Assembly (NCBI GenBank): GCA_012800435.1
Contig: JAAZJH010000063.1
Coordinates: forward strand, 1 to 64,000
DNA from: Clostridiaceae bacterium
Lineage (GTDB): Bacteria > Bacillota > Clostridia > Saccharofermentanales > DTU023
Reading direction: 5' to 3'
DNA length: 64,000 nt
Part shown: positions 48,485-59,115 of the stretch, in pieces
Layout: each line of letters starts with the position of its first letter
Numbering within the stretch: the first letter of the stretch is position 1
Notes under the pieces: model-generated
What the model saw: only the letters and a program-made list of their open reading frames with translations
Databases searched by the model: none
What the model was told of the DNA's origin: nothing
Made by a program: the position numbers and the translations under genes

Positions 48485-49228
48485 GTGGACACACCGCTGC
48501 GTATAGCCGTGTGTGAAGATACGCTTGATGACGCGGAATTTTTACTAAAGTGTATTTCTGAGAGTGCTATCCCATCAGATTGCCGAGTTTTTTCCTCCTG
48601 TAAAACACTTTTAGCTGATTTCATACCCGGTTATTACGATATTATTTTCCTTGACATTTATATGGATAATATGCAACAAGGGATAGATGTTGCCGCCAAA
48701 ATTCGTGAAATGGATCCTGTTGCGACGTTAGCATTTACTACATTCAGCAAAGGCCACGCATTAGATGCCTATCGTCTCAAAGTCTTTGCTTATCTTGAGA
48801 AGCCTGTACGCTTTGAAGACGTACGTGATGTGCTGGAACATGCTAGGAACGAGCGAAACGATGCTCCTACCATTCAGCTTCTCATTGAGAGACGTCACCA
48901 AGAAATTAAACTCGATAGCATTCTATATTTTGAACAGAAGAATCAGATTGTTATTTTAAACACGCTGTCCGGAATTCTACGAACCAGCCAATCGGTAAAA
49001 TTAAGAGATATCGAGCCCTTGCTTCCGGATTATTTTTTTCGATGTCATCATAGCTATATTGCCAATCTCAATTATGTAGCGGAACTAGATCAGGATCTGA
49101 GGATGTTTCGTATGCAAAATGGAGATTCCGTTTACATACGACGCCAGTCTCTTGGCAAGGCGATCAAGGCCTTTGAACACCGGTTATTTGAGATGGTGCG
49201 AGAGGACAAACATGAAAAAATACAGTAA
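48485..49228 (+). CDS. LytTR-type response regulator (AgrA/VirR-like)
   Basis: Receiver (AVCEDTLDDAEFL, YDIIFLDIYMD, FAYLEKP) + LytTR (IQLLIERRHQEIKLDSILYFEQKNQIVIL ... FFRCHHSYIANLNYV); GTG start after GAGGGGGG. Confidence 0.93.
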   Translation: MDTPLRIAVCEDTLDDAEFLLKCISESAIPSDCRVFSSCKTLLADFIPGYYDIIFLDIYMDNMQQGIDVAAKIREMDPVATLAFTTFSKGHALDAYRLKVFAYLEKPVRFEDVRDVLEHARNERNDAPTIQLLIERRHQEIKLDSILYFEQKNQIVILNTLSGILRTSQSVKLRDIEPLLPDYFFRCHHSYIANLNYVAELDQDLRMFRMQNGDSVYIRRQSLGKAIKAFEHRLFEMVREDKHEKIQ

Positions 49229-49337
49229 AAGAGTTGTTCTCCTGATCTCTATACTATTGTTGCCAGTGATGTGTTTCATTGTAGTTCAGACGACCTCATA
49301 TCCAATAAGTCGAACTGATAAAAGTATTCTTAGATGA
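49212..49337 (+). CDS. 41-aa hydrophobic peptide overlapping LytTR gene end (kinase N-terminal remnant or independent small peptide)
   Basis: MKKYSKRVVLLISILLLPVMCFIVVQTTSYPISRTDKSILR; RBS-like GAGAGGA upstream; stop overlaps next ATG (ATGA). Confidence 0.45.
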   Translation: MKKYSKRVVLLISILLLPVMCFIVVQTTSYPISRTDKSILR

Positions 49338-49759
49338 AGAGCTTGCGTTGGAATGCGGTTTGCTTTGTGGTGCAACTATCTTTCAGCCTCCTTAGCAATT
49401 ATTTTGCAGCTTTCCGGACGAATGGACTTCTACAAGAGTCTGAACTATCTTCAAATCATTTTGACCTCCAGCGTTTACAGTTTCAAAAAATAGCTGAAAA
49501 TGACGCGTTGATCAAATCCCAAAGGCACGATCTGCACCACCAACTTACGGTACTTCAGGAGTATTACGAGCAAAACGAAAGAGAAAAGCTTGGAAACTAT
49601 CTAAAAGCCTTGTACGCGAAATTACCCTCAGGTAGAGATACGTCCCTTTGTAAAAATTATGCTGTGAACGCTGTTGCTTCCCACTATGCTGATATGGCCA
49701 AGCGCGCAGGTGACGGGGTATTTCAGGCTTCGGTCTATTTGTACTTAAAGGCAAAGTAA
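49334..49759 (+). pseudogene. Truncated GHKL-type sensor histidine kinase (DHp helix only)
   Basis: One TM, LIKSQRHDLHHQLTVLQEYYEQNEREKLGNYL phospho-acceptor region, ends before any ATPase N/G boxes. Confidence 0.75.
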
Positions 49760-49938
49760 AAATACAGGATTGTCGTAATCATCCGCCGAGTCTCACTTTT
49801 TCATGTAGAGGCTTTCAACGATATCCCTGGTCTACTGTGTGTAGTTCATTGATGTTCATCTAGAACAGTTTCACTTTTACTATTCTGCGCTAGTCTCGCT
49901 TTTAAAACAAACTTAATTCTCAGAATAACATGTGCCAG

Positions 49939-50577
49939 TTATTTTAATCCTCTAACTTCTCTATAAATCGACATTGCTTCTGCAGATAATGCAGTAATTT
50001 TATCCCATTTTCGCCCCCCAATTAGGTCGCCGCTCACCATCCAAGAGCCTCCACAAGCTTGGATATTGGGAAGAGCCAAATAGTCGGCCAAATTCTTATC
50101 CGAAACGCCTCCGGTCGGCATAAATTTGATTTGCGGAAAAACGCCGGCATAAGATTTGATTGCCTGTAAACCGCCGAACACCGATGCAGGGAAATATTTC
50201 AGGACCGTAAGCTCTGTTTTCATGGCCGCCATAATCTCGCTCGGGGTAACGACACCCGGCAGCATAATGATACCCTGCCGCAAACCCTCTGTCACGATTT
50301 CTTCATCAAAACCGGGGCTTACAACAAACTTGGAACCTGCTTTGATAGCCTGCTTAAGCTGTTCTAAATTCACCACCGTACCGGCGCCCACAAGAATATC
50401 AGGACGCTCTTTAGCGACTAGTTCAATGGCTTTTGCCGCCGCGGCACTGCGAAAAGTGATCTCCATGATTTTGATGCCGCCAGCAGACAACGCATCCGCC
50501 AGCGGGAGTGCTTCACTTGGATCGTTGAATTTAATAACCGGAACGACACCATGTCCATCTAACAATTGATACATCAT
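49939..50577 (-). CDS. eda: 2-dehydro-3-deoxy-phosphogluconate / 4-hydroxy-2-oxoglutarate aldolase
   Basis: [79 protein letters not shown]. Confidence 0.94.
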   Translation of the reverse strand: MMYQLLDGHGVVPVIKFNDPSEALPLADALSAGGIKIMEITFRSAAAAKAIELVAKERPDILVGAGTVVNLEQLKQAIKAGSKFVVSPGFDEEIVTEGLRQGIIMLPGVVTPSEIMAAMKTELTVLKYFPASVFGGLQAIKSYAGVFPQIKFMPTGGVSDKNLADYLALPNIQACGGSWMVSGDLIGGRKWDKITALSAEAMSIYREVRGLK

Positions 50578-51650
50578 TGTTTTCCTCCTTTATTCAATGC
50601 TTCCCACAGACCGTTCAGATATGCGATGCCGAGCGCTCGATCATACAATCCGTAACCGGCGCGACCCTTTTCATCCCAGATCATGCGGCCGTGGTCGGGA
50701 CGTATATAACCGTCAAAGTCCGTTTCGTACAAGGCTTTCATAATCTCGTACATGTCGAGGTCGCCGTCGGCGGAAAAATGACTTGCCTCGCGGAAACGTC
50801 GATCACCCAAATATTTAACATTGCGTACGTGCGCGCAGGCTAATCTCCCCTGTCCGCTAAAAGTGCGTAAAATATCAACAATGTCGTTGGCAGGGTTTGA
50901 ACCCAGCGAACCGGTGCAGACGCAAAGGCTGTTGGCCGGGCTATCGATAAGATTAACAATAGCCTGTAACTGTTCCTTCCTGTGTACGATGCGCGGCAAT
51001 CCGAAAATCGGCCAAGCCGGATCATCGGGATGCACGGCCAAACGCACGTCGAATTCCTCGCACGTCGGAATGACACCTTCAAGGAAATACCTGAAATTCT
51101 CTAGGAGTTGTGCCCGATCGACATCCTCATACAGCTTCATGACGCGATCAAGATCCGCTAAGCGATCTGGTTCCCAACCCGGCAACGTAAAGCCGGATGT
51201 TTCAGTCGTCCTTTCGACGATCATTTGCGGTGTCATACCCAGAAGCTCCTGTTCGTCATAATACAGGGAATTAGAACCATCCTCCGGGATCTCACGAGCT
51301 AAATCGGTGCGCAACCAGTCGAATACCGGCATGAAGTTGTATATTATGACCTTGATGCCGTGTTTTGCCAAATTGCGGATGGTCTGCCGATAATTGTCAA
51401 TATACCGATCGCGCGAAGGAAGCCCCAATTTGATGTCTTCATGAACGTTGACCGACTCAATGACTTCGACTTCCAAACCTGCCGTGTTGATATGCTTTAC
51501 GTAATCAGCGATCACCTCTTCCGGCCAGACTTCACCGGCTGCATATTGGTCTAAGACACCCGTGATGCCTGAGCAATTGGGAATCTGCTTGATGTACTTA
51601 AGCGGTACCGGATCATTGCCCTCCCCATACCAACGAAACGTCATTTTCAT
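50574..51650 (-). CDS. uxuA: Mannonate dehydratase
   Basis: [97 protein letters not shown] before ATG 51650. Confidence 0.96.
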   Translation of the reverse strand: MKMTFRWYGEGNDPVPLKYIKQIPNCSGITGVLDQYAAGEVWPEEVIADYVKHINTAGLEVEVIESVNVHEDIKLGLPSRDRYIDNYRQTIRNLAKHGIKVIIYNFMPVFDWLRTDLAREIPEDGSNSLYYDEQELLGMTPQMIVERTTETSGFTLPGWEPDRLADLDRVMKLYEDVDRAQLLENFRYFLEGVIPTCEEFDVRLAVHPDDPAWPIFGLPRIVHRKEQLQAIVNLIDSPANSLCVCTGSLGSNPANDIVDILRTFSGQGRLACAHVRNVKYLGDRRFREASHFSADGDLDMYEIMKALYETDFDGYIRPDHGRMIWDEKGRAGYGLYDRALGIAYLNGLWEALNKGGKQ

Positions 51651-51776
51651 CGTGTGTCCTCCTGATATCATCGCTTACTCATTAAAACAGAAGTATTCAT
51701 TCCCGTGGACAATTCAGTGAGATTGCTCGACCAGGTAGATGTTGATATTAGCAGATTTCATGGCTTTCAACATGAA

Positions 51777-51826
51777 AGAGGGTGTCTCAATCACTAAATA
51801 AAGTGTTTTGAGACATCCTCTTCTTT
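51777..51826 (-). terminator. Hairpin terminator downstream of the reductase gene
   Basis: AGAGGGTGTCTCAA ... TTGAGACATCCTCT with inner CACT/AGTG; T-rich on both sides. Confidence 0.7.
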
Positions 51827-51849
51827 GTGCATGATTGAAAATCAAGTGT

Positions 51850-53787
51850 TTACAGTTTAAAGGCTACCGCGGCAGCTTGTTCTGTTGCCTTATTTGCCTG
51901 ACCCGGTTTAACGGCATCGCCGATAACGTAAAGATCAAGGTCCAAGTCTTTAAGTTCTGCTTCTAAAGGATTGTAAGACTTGTTCCCCATAGCTATGACA
52001 ACATTGTCGTAGCCGCCGGTTTCCTTCTCTTCGCCATTTTGATCATAGATAGCGCCATCGGATGTGAACTTCTTGATAGTCGCTCCGAGTATGTATTCAG
52101 TATTGTTTGAATCCAGACGCGCTTTCAGATGAGTGCCTACGCCAAGTATGCCGTAATCAACCGTATCAATCATGTCGATTAGTGTTGAATGTCTACCGCC
52201 TCTTTCACGCAAGAAGTCCGCTGTTTCAAGACCCAAGAGGCTTGCACCTGCTATGAGTACTTTCCTCCCGACTCTTACTTTACCTTCGATAACATCGTGA
52301 GCCATTAAAACATTCTCGCCATCAATTCCTTCAATATTCGGTTTTGCTTGAACAGAACCGGTAGCAAGTACGACGACGTCAGGATCATTCTTTTCAACAA
52401 GCTCCTTGGTGACTTCTGTATTGAGGATGTATTCTACGCCCGCCTTCTTCCCTTCCTGTATCCAGTAACGGAGAGGTGCGGCAAAAAGAGATTTGGCAGG
52501 CGGGTAAGGAGCTATCCTCATCTGGCCACCCATCTTGTCCTGAGCCTCGTAGACTGTGACCTTATGACCGCGTTTAGCTGCGGCATAGGCCGCGTAAAGT
52601 CCGCCGGGACCCGAACCGACGATCATAACATCCTTGATATCTTCTTCCGCTACAGGATCAAAGGTGTATTCAGCTTCATGTCCGACCCTCGGATTGACCA
52701 AACAGCAGGCGCTAAGATAATCGGGGTCAGTCATATAACCCATACAAGATTGCAGACATTGTACACAAGGAGCAATTTCAGAAATCTTCCCCTCTTTAGT
52801 TTTATTGGGAAAGGCTGGCTCTGTCAAGGACTGTCTGGAGATAGAAACAAAGTCTGCCTTTCCAGACGCTATAATATCCTCAGCTATTTCCGGAGTATTA
52901 ATTCTATTAATGGCTATCACCGGGATACTAACTCCCTGTTTAATCTCTTCGGCATTGTATGCATTAAACCCCATTGGAAGATCTTCCGGAGCCGACATCC
53001 AATCAAGCGAAGCATAGGTACACAAGGTAACTTCTATCGCGTCATAACCGGCTTCTTCAAAGTATTTTGCAAATATTTTGCTATCGGAGATAGTCAGGCC
53101 GCCCGGCACTTTCTCCTCAGCAGCCAACTTAATGATTACCGGGAAATCGTCGCCACATTTTTTCTTAATATCCTTACAGATTTCACAAGCAAATCTGGCA
53201 CGATTTTCTAGGGAACCGCCAAATTCATCGAAGCGTTTGTTGGTGAACTGTGATAGGAATTGCTGAACCAAATAGCCGTGTCCAGAATGGATAAGAACCC
53301 CATCAAAACCTGATTTTTTAGCCCTGACTGCTGCATCACCAAACAAACGGATGTTGTCCCAGACTTCTTCAGTGGTCAGTTCATGCGGCGTTTCGTCGAA
53401 AACAGGGCAAGCTAGCGGCGAAGGCGCAGAAGTATCATGGCCTAAAACAGTCTTAGTATACTGCCGTCCCGGCTGGTGGAGCTGTGGGAATATCAAGGTA
53501 TCATGGGCATGTACAGCTTCAGTTACTTTTTTCCAATCGGGTATATACTCGTCTAATGCCAGCGACGGTTCAAAAGGAGTACAAAATTCATCATGTTGAA
53601 CTCTAGTCACCTCGGTGATGATAAGTGCAAAACCGCCTTTGGCTCTTTCTTCGTAGTAGTCGACCGTTCTCTGTGTCGGCTTACCGCTGATTTCAGCGAA
53701 ACCGACGCCCATCGCTCCCATTACGAAGCGATTCTTTAAAGTCAGTTTACCTATTTTGCCTGGTTTGAAAAGATTGTTAAATTTCAT
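51850..53787 (-). CDS. Old-yellow-enzyme / 2-enoate reductase family NAD(P)H-flavin oxidoreductase (FMN, Fe-S, FAD domains)
   Basis: TIM barrel (LKNRFVMGAMGVGFAE, HSGHGYLVQQFLSQFTNKRFDEFGGSLENRARF), Cys cluster CVQCLQSCMGY...CCLVNP, Rossmann VMIVGSGPGGLYAAYAAAKRGHKVTVYE. Confidence 0.92.
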   Translation of the reverse strand: MKFNNLFKPGKIGKLTLKNRFVMGAMGVGFAEISGKPTQRTVDYYEERAKGGFALIITEVTRVQHDEFCTPFEPSLALDEYIPDWKKVTEAVHAHDTLIFPQLHQPGRQYTKTVLGHDTSAPSPLACPVFDETPHELTTEEVWDNIRLFGDAAVRAKKSGFDGVLIHSGHGYLVQQFLSQFTNKRFDEFGGSLENRARFACEICKDIKKKCGDDFPVIIKLAAEEKVPGGLTISDSKIFAKYFEEAGYDAIEVTLCTYASLDWMSAPEDLPMGFNAYNAEEIKQGVSIPVIAINRINTPEIAEDIIASGKADFVSISRQSLTEPAFPNKTKEGKISEIAPCVQCLQSCMGYMTDPDYLSACCLVNPRVGHEAEYTFDPVAEEDIKDVMIVGSGPGGLYAAYAAAKRGHKVTVYEAQDKMGGQMRIAPYPPAKSLFAAPLRYWIQEGKKAGVEYILNTEVTKELVEKNDPDVVVLATGSVQAKPNIEGIDGENVLMAHDVIEGKVRVGRKVLIAGASLLGLETADFLRERGGRHSTLIDMIDTVDYGILGVGTHLKARLDSNNTEYILGATIKKFTSDGAIYDQNGEEKETGGYDNVVIAMGNKSYNPLEAELKDLDLDLYVIGDAVKPGQANKATEQAAAVAFKL

Positions 53788-54136
53788 ATATCACACTCCT
53801 TGCTATAAATTATGTTCTGTTAATTTGACTAAAAATAATAACAGAAACACCTTTAATTATGTGCATTATATCATTATTCAATTGTTTATGTCGTATTTTT
53901 ACGCAATCTACTTAAATTCTTACCAAGTTAAAGCAGATCCTATTCTTTTCACAATTGATAGGAGAGATCAAATCAATCTGTAGCTGCTCTATCAACTACA
54001 TCTCTTAAGTCGCATGCACTGGTCAATCCCTTTGTCTCAATTTTTTTGAGTAGCTTAAACAGTAACGTATATGAAACAAAGAGCAGTCAACATGACCATA
54101 GAAAGTTATTTGTGTTTTTATCGACAAAAGAAGAAA

Positions 54137-54169
54137 CAGCCGTCGAGCAAGATCTCCTATCGACGGCTG
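54137..54169 (-). terminator. Terminator downstream of tRNA-Trp
   Basis: CAGCCGTCGA/TCGACGGCTG 10-bp stem followed on - strand by TTTCTTCTTTTG. Confidence 0.8.
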
Positions 54170-54178
54170 TTCTTTACT

Positions 54179-54253
54179 TGGCAGGGGAGACAGGATTCGA
54201 ACCCGCAACCTACGGTTTTGGAGACCGTTGCTCTACCGTTGAGCCACTCCCCT
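54179..54253 (-). tRNA. tRNA-Trp (CCA anticodon), CCA end encoded
   Basis: AGGGGAG acceptor, ACGGT-CTCCAAA-ACCGT anticodon arm, GCGGGTTCGAATCCTGT T-arm, CTCCCCT-G-CCA. Confidence 0.96.
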
Positions 54254-54523
54254 TCGATTTTACGATGTGCAGTCATATCAGTGTTGTGGTAATTTGCCTT
54301 CACAATCAACGGCGTTCATGATAACAGAGTTTTGAAACTTATGTCAATCAAAATGAATCCTCTATTCCGCTGATGTACAGAAGAAGAATGTTGTTGCCAT
54401 TGATAAGGTTCTTAGATTGTCTTTGCAAAGCTCTGGAAGCTCAAATCGGCTGCTAATAGATTCGTGATATACTGAATGCCACGATCATCATGAGGACTTT
54501 AAATGGCTTCTGGGAGGTTCCTA

Positions 54524-56002
54524 ATGCATCTTCGAAGGCTTGTTTTACTTCATTCTAACGACCTGCACGGCGATTTTTTCGCGACAGAAACCCATGACAA
54601 AATGGTTGGCGGCATGAGTATGCTCTCCGGTTATGTACAGAAAGTGCGTGAAGAGGAGAAGGATCCTGTTCTCTACGTTATTTCTGGAGATATGCTGCAG
54701 GGATCCATCATTGATCAAGAATACAAGGGGATCTCGACGATTCTAATCATGAATATGCTGGCGCCGGACGTCGTCACGCTGGGCAATCACGAAACTGATT
54801 ACGGCTTCGCTCATCTGATGTTCCTAGAACGCTGTGCCCGCTTCCCGATTGTCAACGCCAATTTATACATCAAGCCGACGAAGACCAACCTGTTTCGTTC
54901 ACACTACATTATGAATGCTGACGGGATCCGCCTTCTCTTTATCGGCATCATTACTGAGTTAGTTATGGACCGTAAAGAACCGTTGATCGGAACTTTCATC
55001 AGCGTTGAAGATGCAGCAAATGAAATTGAATACATCTGTAACTGTTATCGCGATGTCGATATTGATCTTACTGTGTTACTGACACATATCGGTTTTGAGG
55101 ATGATAAAAAGCTCGCCTCGCTGTTACCGAAGGAAATAGGCGTTGACCTAATCATCGGCGGACACAGCCATACAATGTTAGAGGAACCTGAAAAGGTCAA
55201 TGACATCCTCATCACTCAAGTCGGTACAGGTTCCGACTATATCGGACGTTACGATCTTATCATTAATATGGACACCAATTCAGTCCATGACTTCACTTGG
55301 CAGGCAATCCCCATTGATGACTCACACTGCCCTGTCGATCCGGTGATGGATGAGTTATTAAATGACTATCAGAGTGAGATTGACGGAAAATACAACACTG
55401 TACTCTGTCGATTCCCTCACGCTTTAGAGCATAAGACACGTTTTCGCGAGACTGAACTGGGAAGCGTGTTTGCCGATATATTCAAATACCAACTCGGTGT
55501 CGATATTGCCTTTGTCGCGTCAGGCTCCATCAGAACTCAGAAATTGGGTCCTTTGGTTACGTTAACGGACTTGATGGAGACGTTTCCCTACAACGAGCCA
55601 ATGATCAGTTTTTCGGTAACGGGAAAAATGTTGGAGGACATGCTCACACACCTGATGCATACGCTGTTCCATGAGGATGGTCATGAGTTCTATCAATGGA
55701 GTGCAGAGTTACGTGTTGACGTTTTAGAAGATGGGAGCATCGCCAATATCTCTTATCTTGGTGCACCTTTGGAACCGGAGAAAACTTACAGAATCTCTAT
55801 GCAGCAGTATCACTACGGGTGCATCGCAAACACGTTTGGAGTCGCACATGATGAGATAGAAGAAACCGGACGTGTTCGTATAGTGAGCACCTCGTCACAA
55901 GACAATATCGTTGAATATTTCAGAACACATACTATTCTCAAGCCATTTCGTTGTGACGGCAGAATTCTTCTGAGAAAACCGTTAGTTGTAGAGACTGAGT
56001 GA
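54524..56002 (+). CDS. 5'-nucleotidase-family metallophosphatase (no evident signal peptide)
   Basis: LLHSNDLHGDFF, GDMLQGS, LGNHETDYG, IIGGHSHT; C-terminal 5'-nucleotidase domain; ATG 54524 after GGGAGG. Confidence 0.9.
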   Translation: MHLRRLVLLHSNDLHGDFFATETHDKMVGGMSMLSGYVQKVREEEKDPVLYVISGDMLQGSIIDQEYKGISTILIMNMLAPDVVTLGNHETDYGFAHLMFLERCARFPIVNANLYIKPTKTNLFRSHYIMNADGIRLLFIGIITELVMDRKEPLIGTFISVEDAANEIEYICNCYRDVDIDLTVLLTHIGFEDDKKLASLLPKEIGVDLIIGGHSHTMLEEPEKVNDILITQVGTGSDYIGRYDLIINMDTNSVHDFTWQAIPIDDSHCPVDPVMDELLNDYQSEIDGKYNTVLCRFPHALEHKTRFRETELGSVFADIFKYQLGVDIAFVASGSIRTQKLGPLVTLTDLMETFPYNEPMISFSVTGKMLEDMLTHLMHTLFHEDGHEFYQWSAELRVDVLEDGSIANISYLGAPLEPEKTYRISMQQYHYGCIANTFGVAHDEIEETGRVRIVSTSSQDNIVEYFRTHTILKPFRCDGRILLRKPLVVETE

Positions 56003-56027
56003 AAGGATAAGCCTTTTAAAGAACGCT

Positions 56028-57455
56028 ATGTTTAACAACAAACCGGCTCATTTCTTTTCATATCTTCGCGGCAAACGCATCGCTGTCATCGGTGCCGGCA
56101 TCAGTAACCGGCCTCTGATTCGTTGGCTCTGGCCGCATAACGAAAACATCACCGTATTTGACATGATGCGAGAAGATGATCCACGTCTTCTCGCTATTCA
56201 AGACGATTTAAGGACGTCGGATTGTCATCCTGATTGGTCAGTGGGAGTTTCCTATCTTAATCGCTTGAAAGGTTTTGATATCATTTTCCGTACTCCAAGA
56301 ATGAGGCCTGATTTACCTGAACTCGTACGCGAACGCAATCGTGGCGCCTATATCACTTCGGAAATCTCTCTTTTCATTCAGTTGTGTCCTGCGCCAATCT
56401 ACGCCGTTACTGGTAGTGACGGAAAGACTACGGTCACGACGTTAATTTCCCGCATGCTTGAATCTGCCGATTACCGTGTCTTTACAGGCGGTAACATCGG
56501 CACGCCGCTCCTCGATCAGGTTGAATACATTGATGTTACAGATCGTGTCGTACTTGAACTGTCCAGTTTTCAGCTTATGGATATGATTCCTCGCGTCCGG
56601 TGTGCACTGATCACCAATGTTACGCCCAATCACCTCGATTTTCACCGTGACTTTCGAGAATATATCGACGCGAAGAAAAACATCTTTCTGAATCAATCAC
56701 CGACTGAGCGTCTCATTCTCAACGCTCAAGATCCCATATCTTCATCTTTTATTTCGGAAGCTAAAGGCGTCGTACATTTTTTCAACACAAGCCCGCGTGA
56801 TGATCAGATGTCAGCTTGGGAATCCGATGGCGCCCTTTGGCTCGGCCAGACGAATAAGCCACCGGTATTCCTTTGTCAAAACAAGGATCTTCAAGTACTC
56901 GGAGCTTTCAATCGCTTGAACATTCAATCGGCAGCGCTTGCCGTTACGGGAGACGCTCCAATAGAATCGATCCGCACGGCAGCAGTAACATTTACCGGAG
57001 TCCGTCATCGCCTCGAACTGATCCGAGAATTGGACGGCGTTCGTTGGTTCAACAGTTCCATCGACAGCTCCCCTACCCGCACTATACATACACTAGAAGC
57101 AATGCGCGAACAGGGTGTTCCTCTTGTCCTCATCACGGGCGGACAGGATAAACAGAGCGACTACAACGGACTGGGCTCAGCCATTCGACGATCGGCTCAT
57201 ACAGTCATACTTTCCGGTCAAAACAGCGAGCTCATCCTTGATGACATTGACCAATCAGGTGCAATAGAAGATGCGCTAGTTAAGGATATTGCGATCCACC
57301 GCACTGATACATATGAAGAAGCCGTTGCGCTTGCACGATCAGCTGCAATGCCCGGTGATGCTGTATTGCTCTCCCCTTCCGGAACAAGCTTCGATCGCTT
57401 TCAAAACTTTGAACATCGTGGCGACGTTTTCCGACAATTCGTTCTTTCACTCTGA
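56028..57455 (+). CDS. murD: UDP-N-acetylmuramoyl-L-alanine:D-glutamate ligase
   Basis: VTGSDGKTTVTTLISRML, GNIGTPLLD, VLELSSFQL, NVTPNHLDFHRDFREYIDAKKNIF. Confidence 0.92.
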   Translation: MFNNKPAHFFSYLRGKRIAVIGAGISNRPLIRWLWPHNENITVFDMMREDDPRLLAIQDDLRTSDCHPDWSVGVSYLNRLKGFDIIFRTPRMRPDLPELVRERNRGAYITSEISLFIQLCPAPIYAVTGSDGKTTVTTLISRMLESADYRVFTGGNIGTPLLDQVEYIDVTDRVVLELSSFQLMDMIPRVRCALITNVTPNHLDFHRDFREYIDAKKNIFLNQSPTERLILNAQDPISSSFISEAKGVVHFFNTSPRDDQMSAWESDGALWLGQTNKPPVFLCQNKDLQVLGAFNRLNIQSAALAVTGDAPIESIRTAAVTFTGVRHRLELIRELDGVRWFNSSIDSSPTRTIHTLEAMREQGVPLVLITGGQDKQSDYNGLGSAIRRSAHTVILSGQNSELILDDIDQSGAIEDALVKDIAIHRTDTYEEAVALARSAAMPGDAVLLSPSGTSFDRFQNFEHRGDVFRQFVLSL

Positions 57456-57761
57456 TCATTTTCTTTTACGATGATTTGACAGGCTGACAAATTGCCGGTC
57501 TTCCGTTTACTAATTGCGGATGATTATTTGTTACATTAGATAATGCATTAGACCCTAAAACGACAGAATCACTCATGGAATTCGCCAACTCTTTAATCTA
57601 GCATTCGTTTTTTATTCTGACGCTCTCCGACAATTTGACAGCTAAAAGGAGCTTAAAGCAGTAGATGTACGCCATCGAAAATTAGTTAGACGTTAGTCTT
57701 TATACATGGGTATAATCAGGCTTCTATTCGTAAGCAGGAAACCGGAAAGGAGAATACGAGG

Positions 57762-58421
57762 ATGCGACGGCAAAACACTTTCTCAAAGCAAAAGAAACGT
57801 TCGGGCATGCGACGTGCGAAACCTATTCTTACGTTTGCCGTGATAGTTGTTGCTTCCGCCTGCGTTATTACTTGTACAGCCGTAAAACCGCGCGGCGCTT
57901 CATACATATTGGAAACAGATTCAAGAGAAGCAAACTCGACTCCGGTCGATCTCGGATCCTACTCCCCTTCAGAGCCCATTACCAAGCGTGACGTGCCCGT
58001 TCACCTTGATGGTGCTGTTGCGCGTCCCGGTGTTTACTATGTGGAAGAAGAGTCCATTTTGGAAGAAGTTATTAAAGCGGCAGGCGGACTTCTTCCCGAA
58101 GCAGACGTGACATACATCAACCTCGCTATGAAGATTGACGCCAACATCAAAATATACGTTCCGCGAGCAGATGAACCGTTTGTAGACATTGTCCAGAAAA
58201 ATGAAAGCATTTCGCCACAAAGAGATCCTATCGTGAACATCAACCGTGCGAATATAAAGGAGCTCGAAACGCTGCCGGGAGTCGGTCCGACCACTGCTGA
58301 AGCAATTATTCAATTTAGAGAAGAAAACGGGCCTTTTAAAACCATTGAAGACTTAATGTTGGTGCCGGGGATTAAGGAGGGACGCTTCGAACGGATGAAA
58401 GACCGTCTTCATGTGGGATGA
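57762..58421 (+). CDS. comEA: ComEA-like competence protein (TM + SLBB + helix-hairpin-helix)
   Basis: VPVHLDGAVARPGVYYVEEESILEEVIKAAGGLLPEAD (SLBB); VNINRANIKELETLPGVGPTTAEAIIQFREENGPFKTIEDLMLVPGI (HhH). Confidence 0.92.
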   Translation: MRRQNTFSKQKKRSGMRRAKPILTFAVIVVASACVITCTAVKPRGASYILETDSREANSTPVDLGSYSPSEPITKRDVPVHLDGAVARPGVYYVEEESILEEVIKAAGGLLPEADVTYINLAMKIDANIKIYVPRADEPFVDIVQKNESISPQRDPIVNINRANIKELETLPGVGPTTAEAIIQFREENGPFKTIEDLMLVPGIKEGRFERMKDRLHVG

Positions 58422-58442
58422 TCGTCGGAGACGATAAGAATG

Positions 58443-58473
58443 TAAAAAAAGCCCTGCGGTTAAATCCGCAGGG
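58443..58473 (-). terminator. Terminator of tRNA-Glu
   Basis: On - strand: CCCTGCGG-atttaa-CCGCAGGG followed by CTTTTTTT. Confidence 0.92.
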
Positions 58474-58480
58474 TAGTAAG

Positions 58481-58555
58481 TGGTGACTCCGAGGAGAGTC
58501 GAACTCCCGTTTTCGCCTTGAGAGGGCGACGTCTTGACCACTTGACCACGGAGCC
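58481..58555 (-). tRNA. tRNA-Glu (CTC anticodon), CCA end encoded
   Basis: GGCTCCG acceptor, TCGCC-CTCTCAA-GGCGA anticodon arm, GGGAGTTCGACTCTCC T-arm, CGGAGTC-A-CCA. Confidence 0.95.
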
Positions 58556-58604
58556 GTCACAACGAACGAGATTATACCATGACGCCAAAACAGGCGCAAG
58601 TTCG

Positions 58605-59057
58605 TCAGAATCCGGTGTCACTTAACCGCTGACGCTGTGCCTGAAACCCTCTCCAGAGATGCTCAAGATCATAAAATTCGCGTTGCTCAGGCAACATTAA
58701 ATGAACGACAAAATCGTTATAGTCAAGAAGAATCCAGTTTTTTGAATCCGTGCCTTCGATGCGATTCGGGACGAGAGAGTGCTCTTTTTCCAGTTCGTCC
58801 TCGACGGCTTCCATCAAAGACTTGATGTGTAATCCGGATGTAGCGCTCGCAATTACAAAAAGATCAACAAGTGAGGTTTTTCCGGTTACATCAACGATTT
58901 CAATGTCTTCCGCTTTTCTTTCTTCAAGGATGCGGCGTGCCGTGTCGGCCGCTTCACGAATATTTTTAAGTGCTTTACTTGCCTCCGGAAGATCTTGAGG
59001 CAAAAGCTCAGTTGATAGATCAGATTGGATGTCGATGTCGTTCAAATGGGCCTCCAT
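58605..59057 (-). CDS. rsfS: Ribosomal silencing factor RsfS
   Basis: AEDIEIVDVTGKTSLVDLFVIASATSGLHIKSLMEAVEDELEKE ... WILLDYNDFVVHLMLPEQREFYDLEHLW. TTG 59045 after GGAGG is an alternative start. Confidence 0.94.
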   Translation of the reverse strand: MEAHLNDIDIQSDLSTELLPQDLPEASKALKNIREAADTARRILEERKAEDIEIVDVTGKTSLVDLFVIASATSGLHIKSLMEAVEDELEKEHSLVPNRIEGTDSKNWILLDYNDFVVHLMLPEQREFYDLEHLWRGFQAQRQRLSDTGF

Positions 59058-59115
59058 TCCCCGACCGGCGCATTGTATGCGTCTAGGTCTTTGTAAACTT
59101 ATCTATATTATACAC

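Noticed and set aside
49212-49337. AgrD-like autoinducing peptide precursor
   Set aside because: Hydrophobic and next to a LytTR gene, but no AgrB, no clear thiolactone Cys context and no acidic C-terminal tail; more likely a kinase N-terminal remnant.
52348-53211. 287-aa ORF antisense to the reductase gene
   Set aside because: Lies wholly inside a well-supported CDS, no domain motifs, Arg/His-rich composition typical of antisense shadow ORFs.
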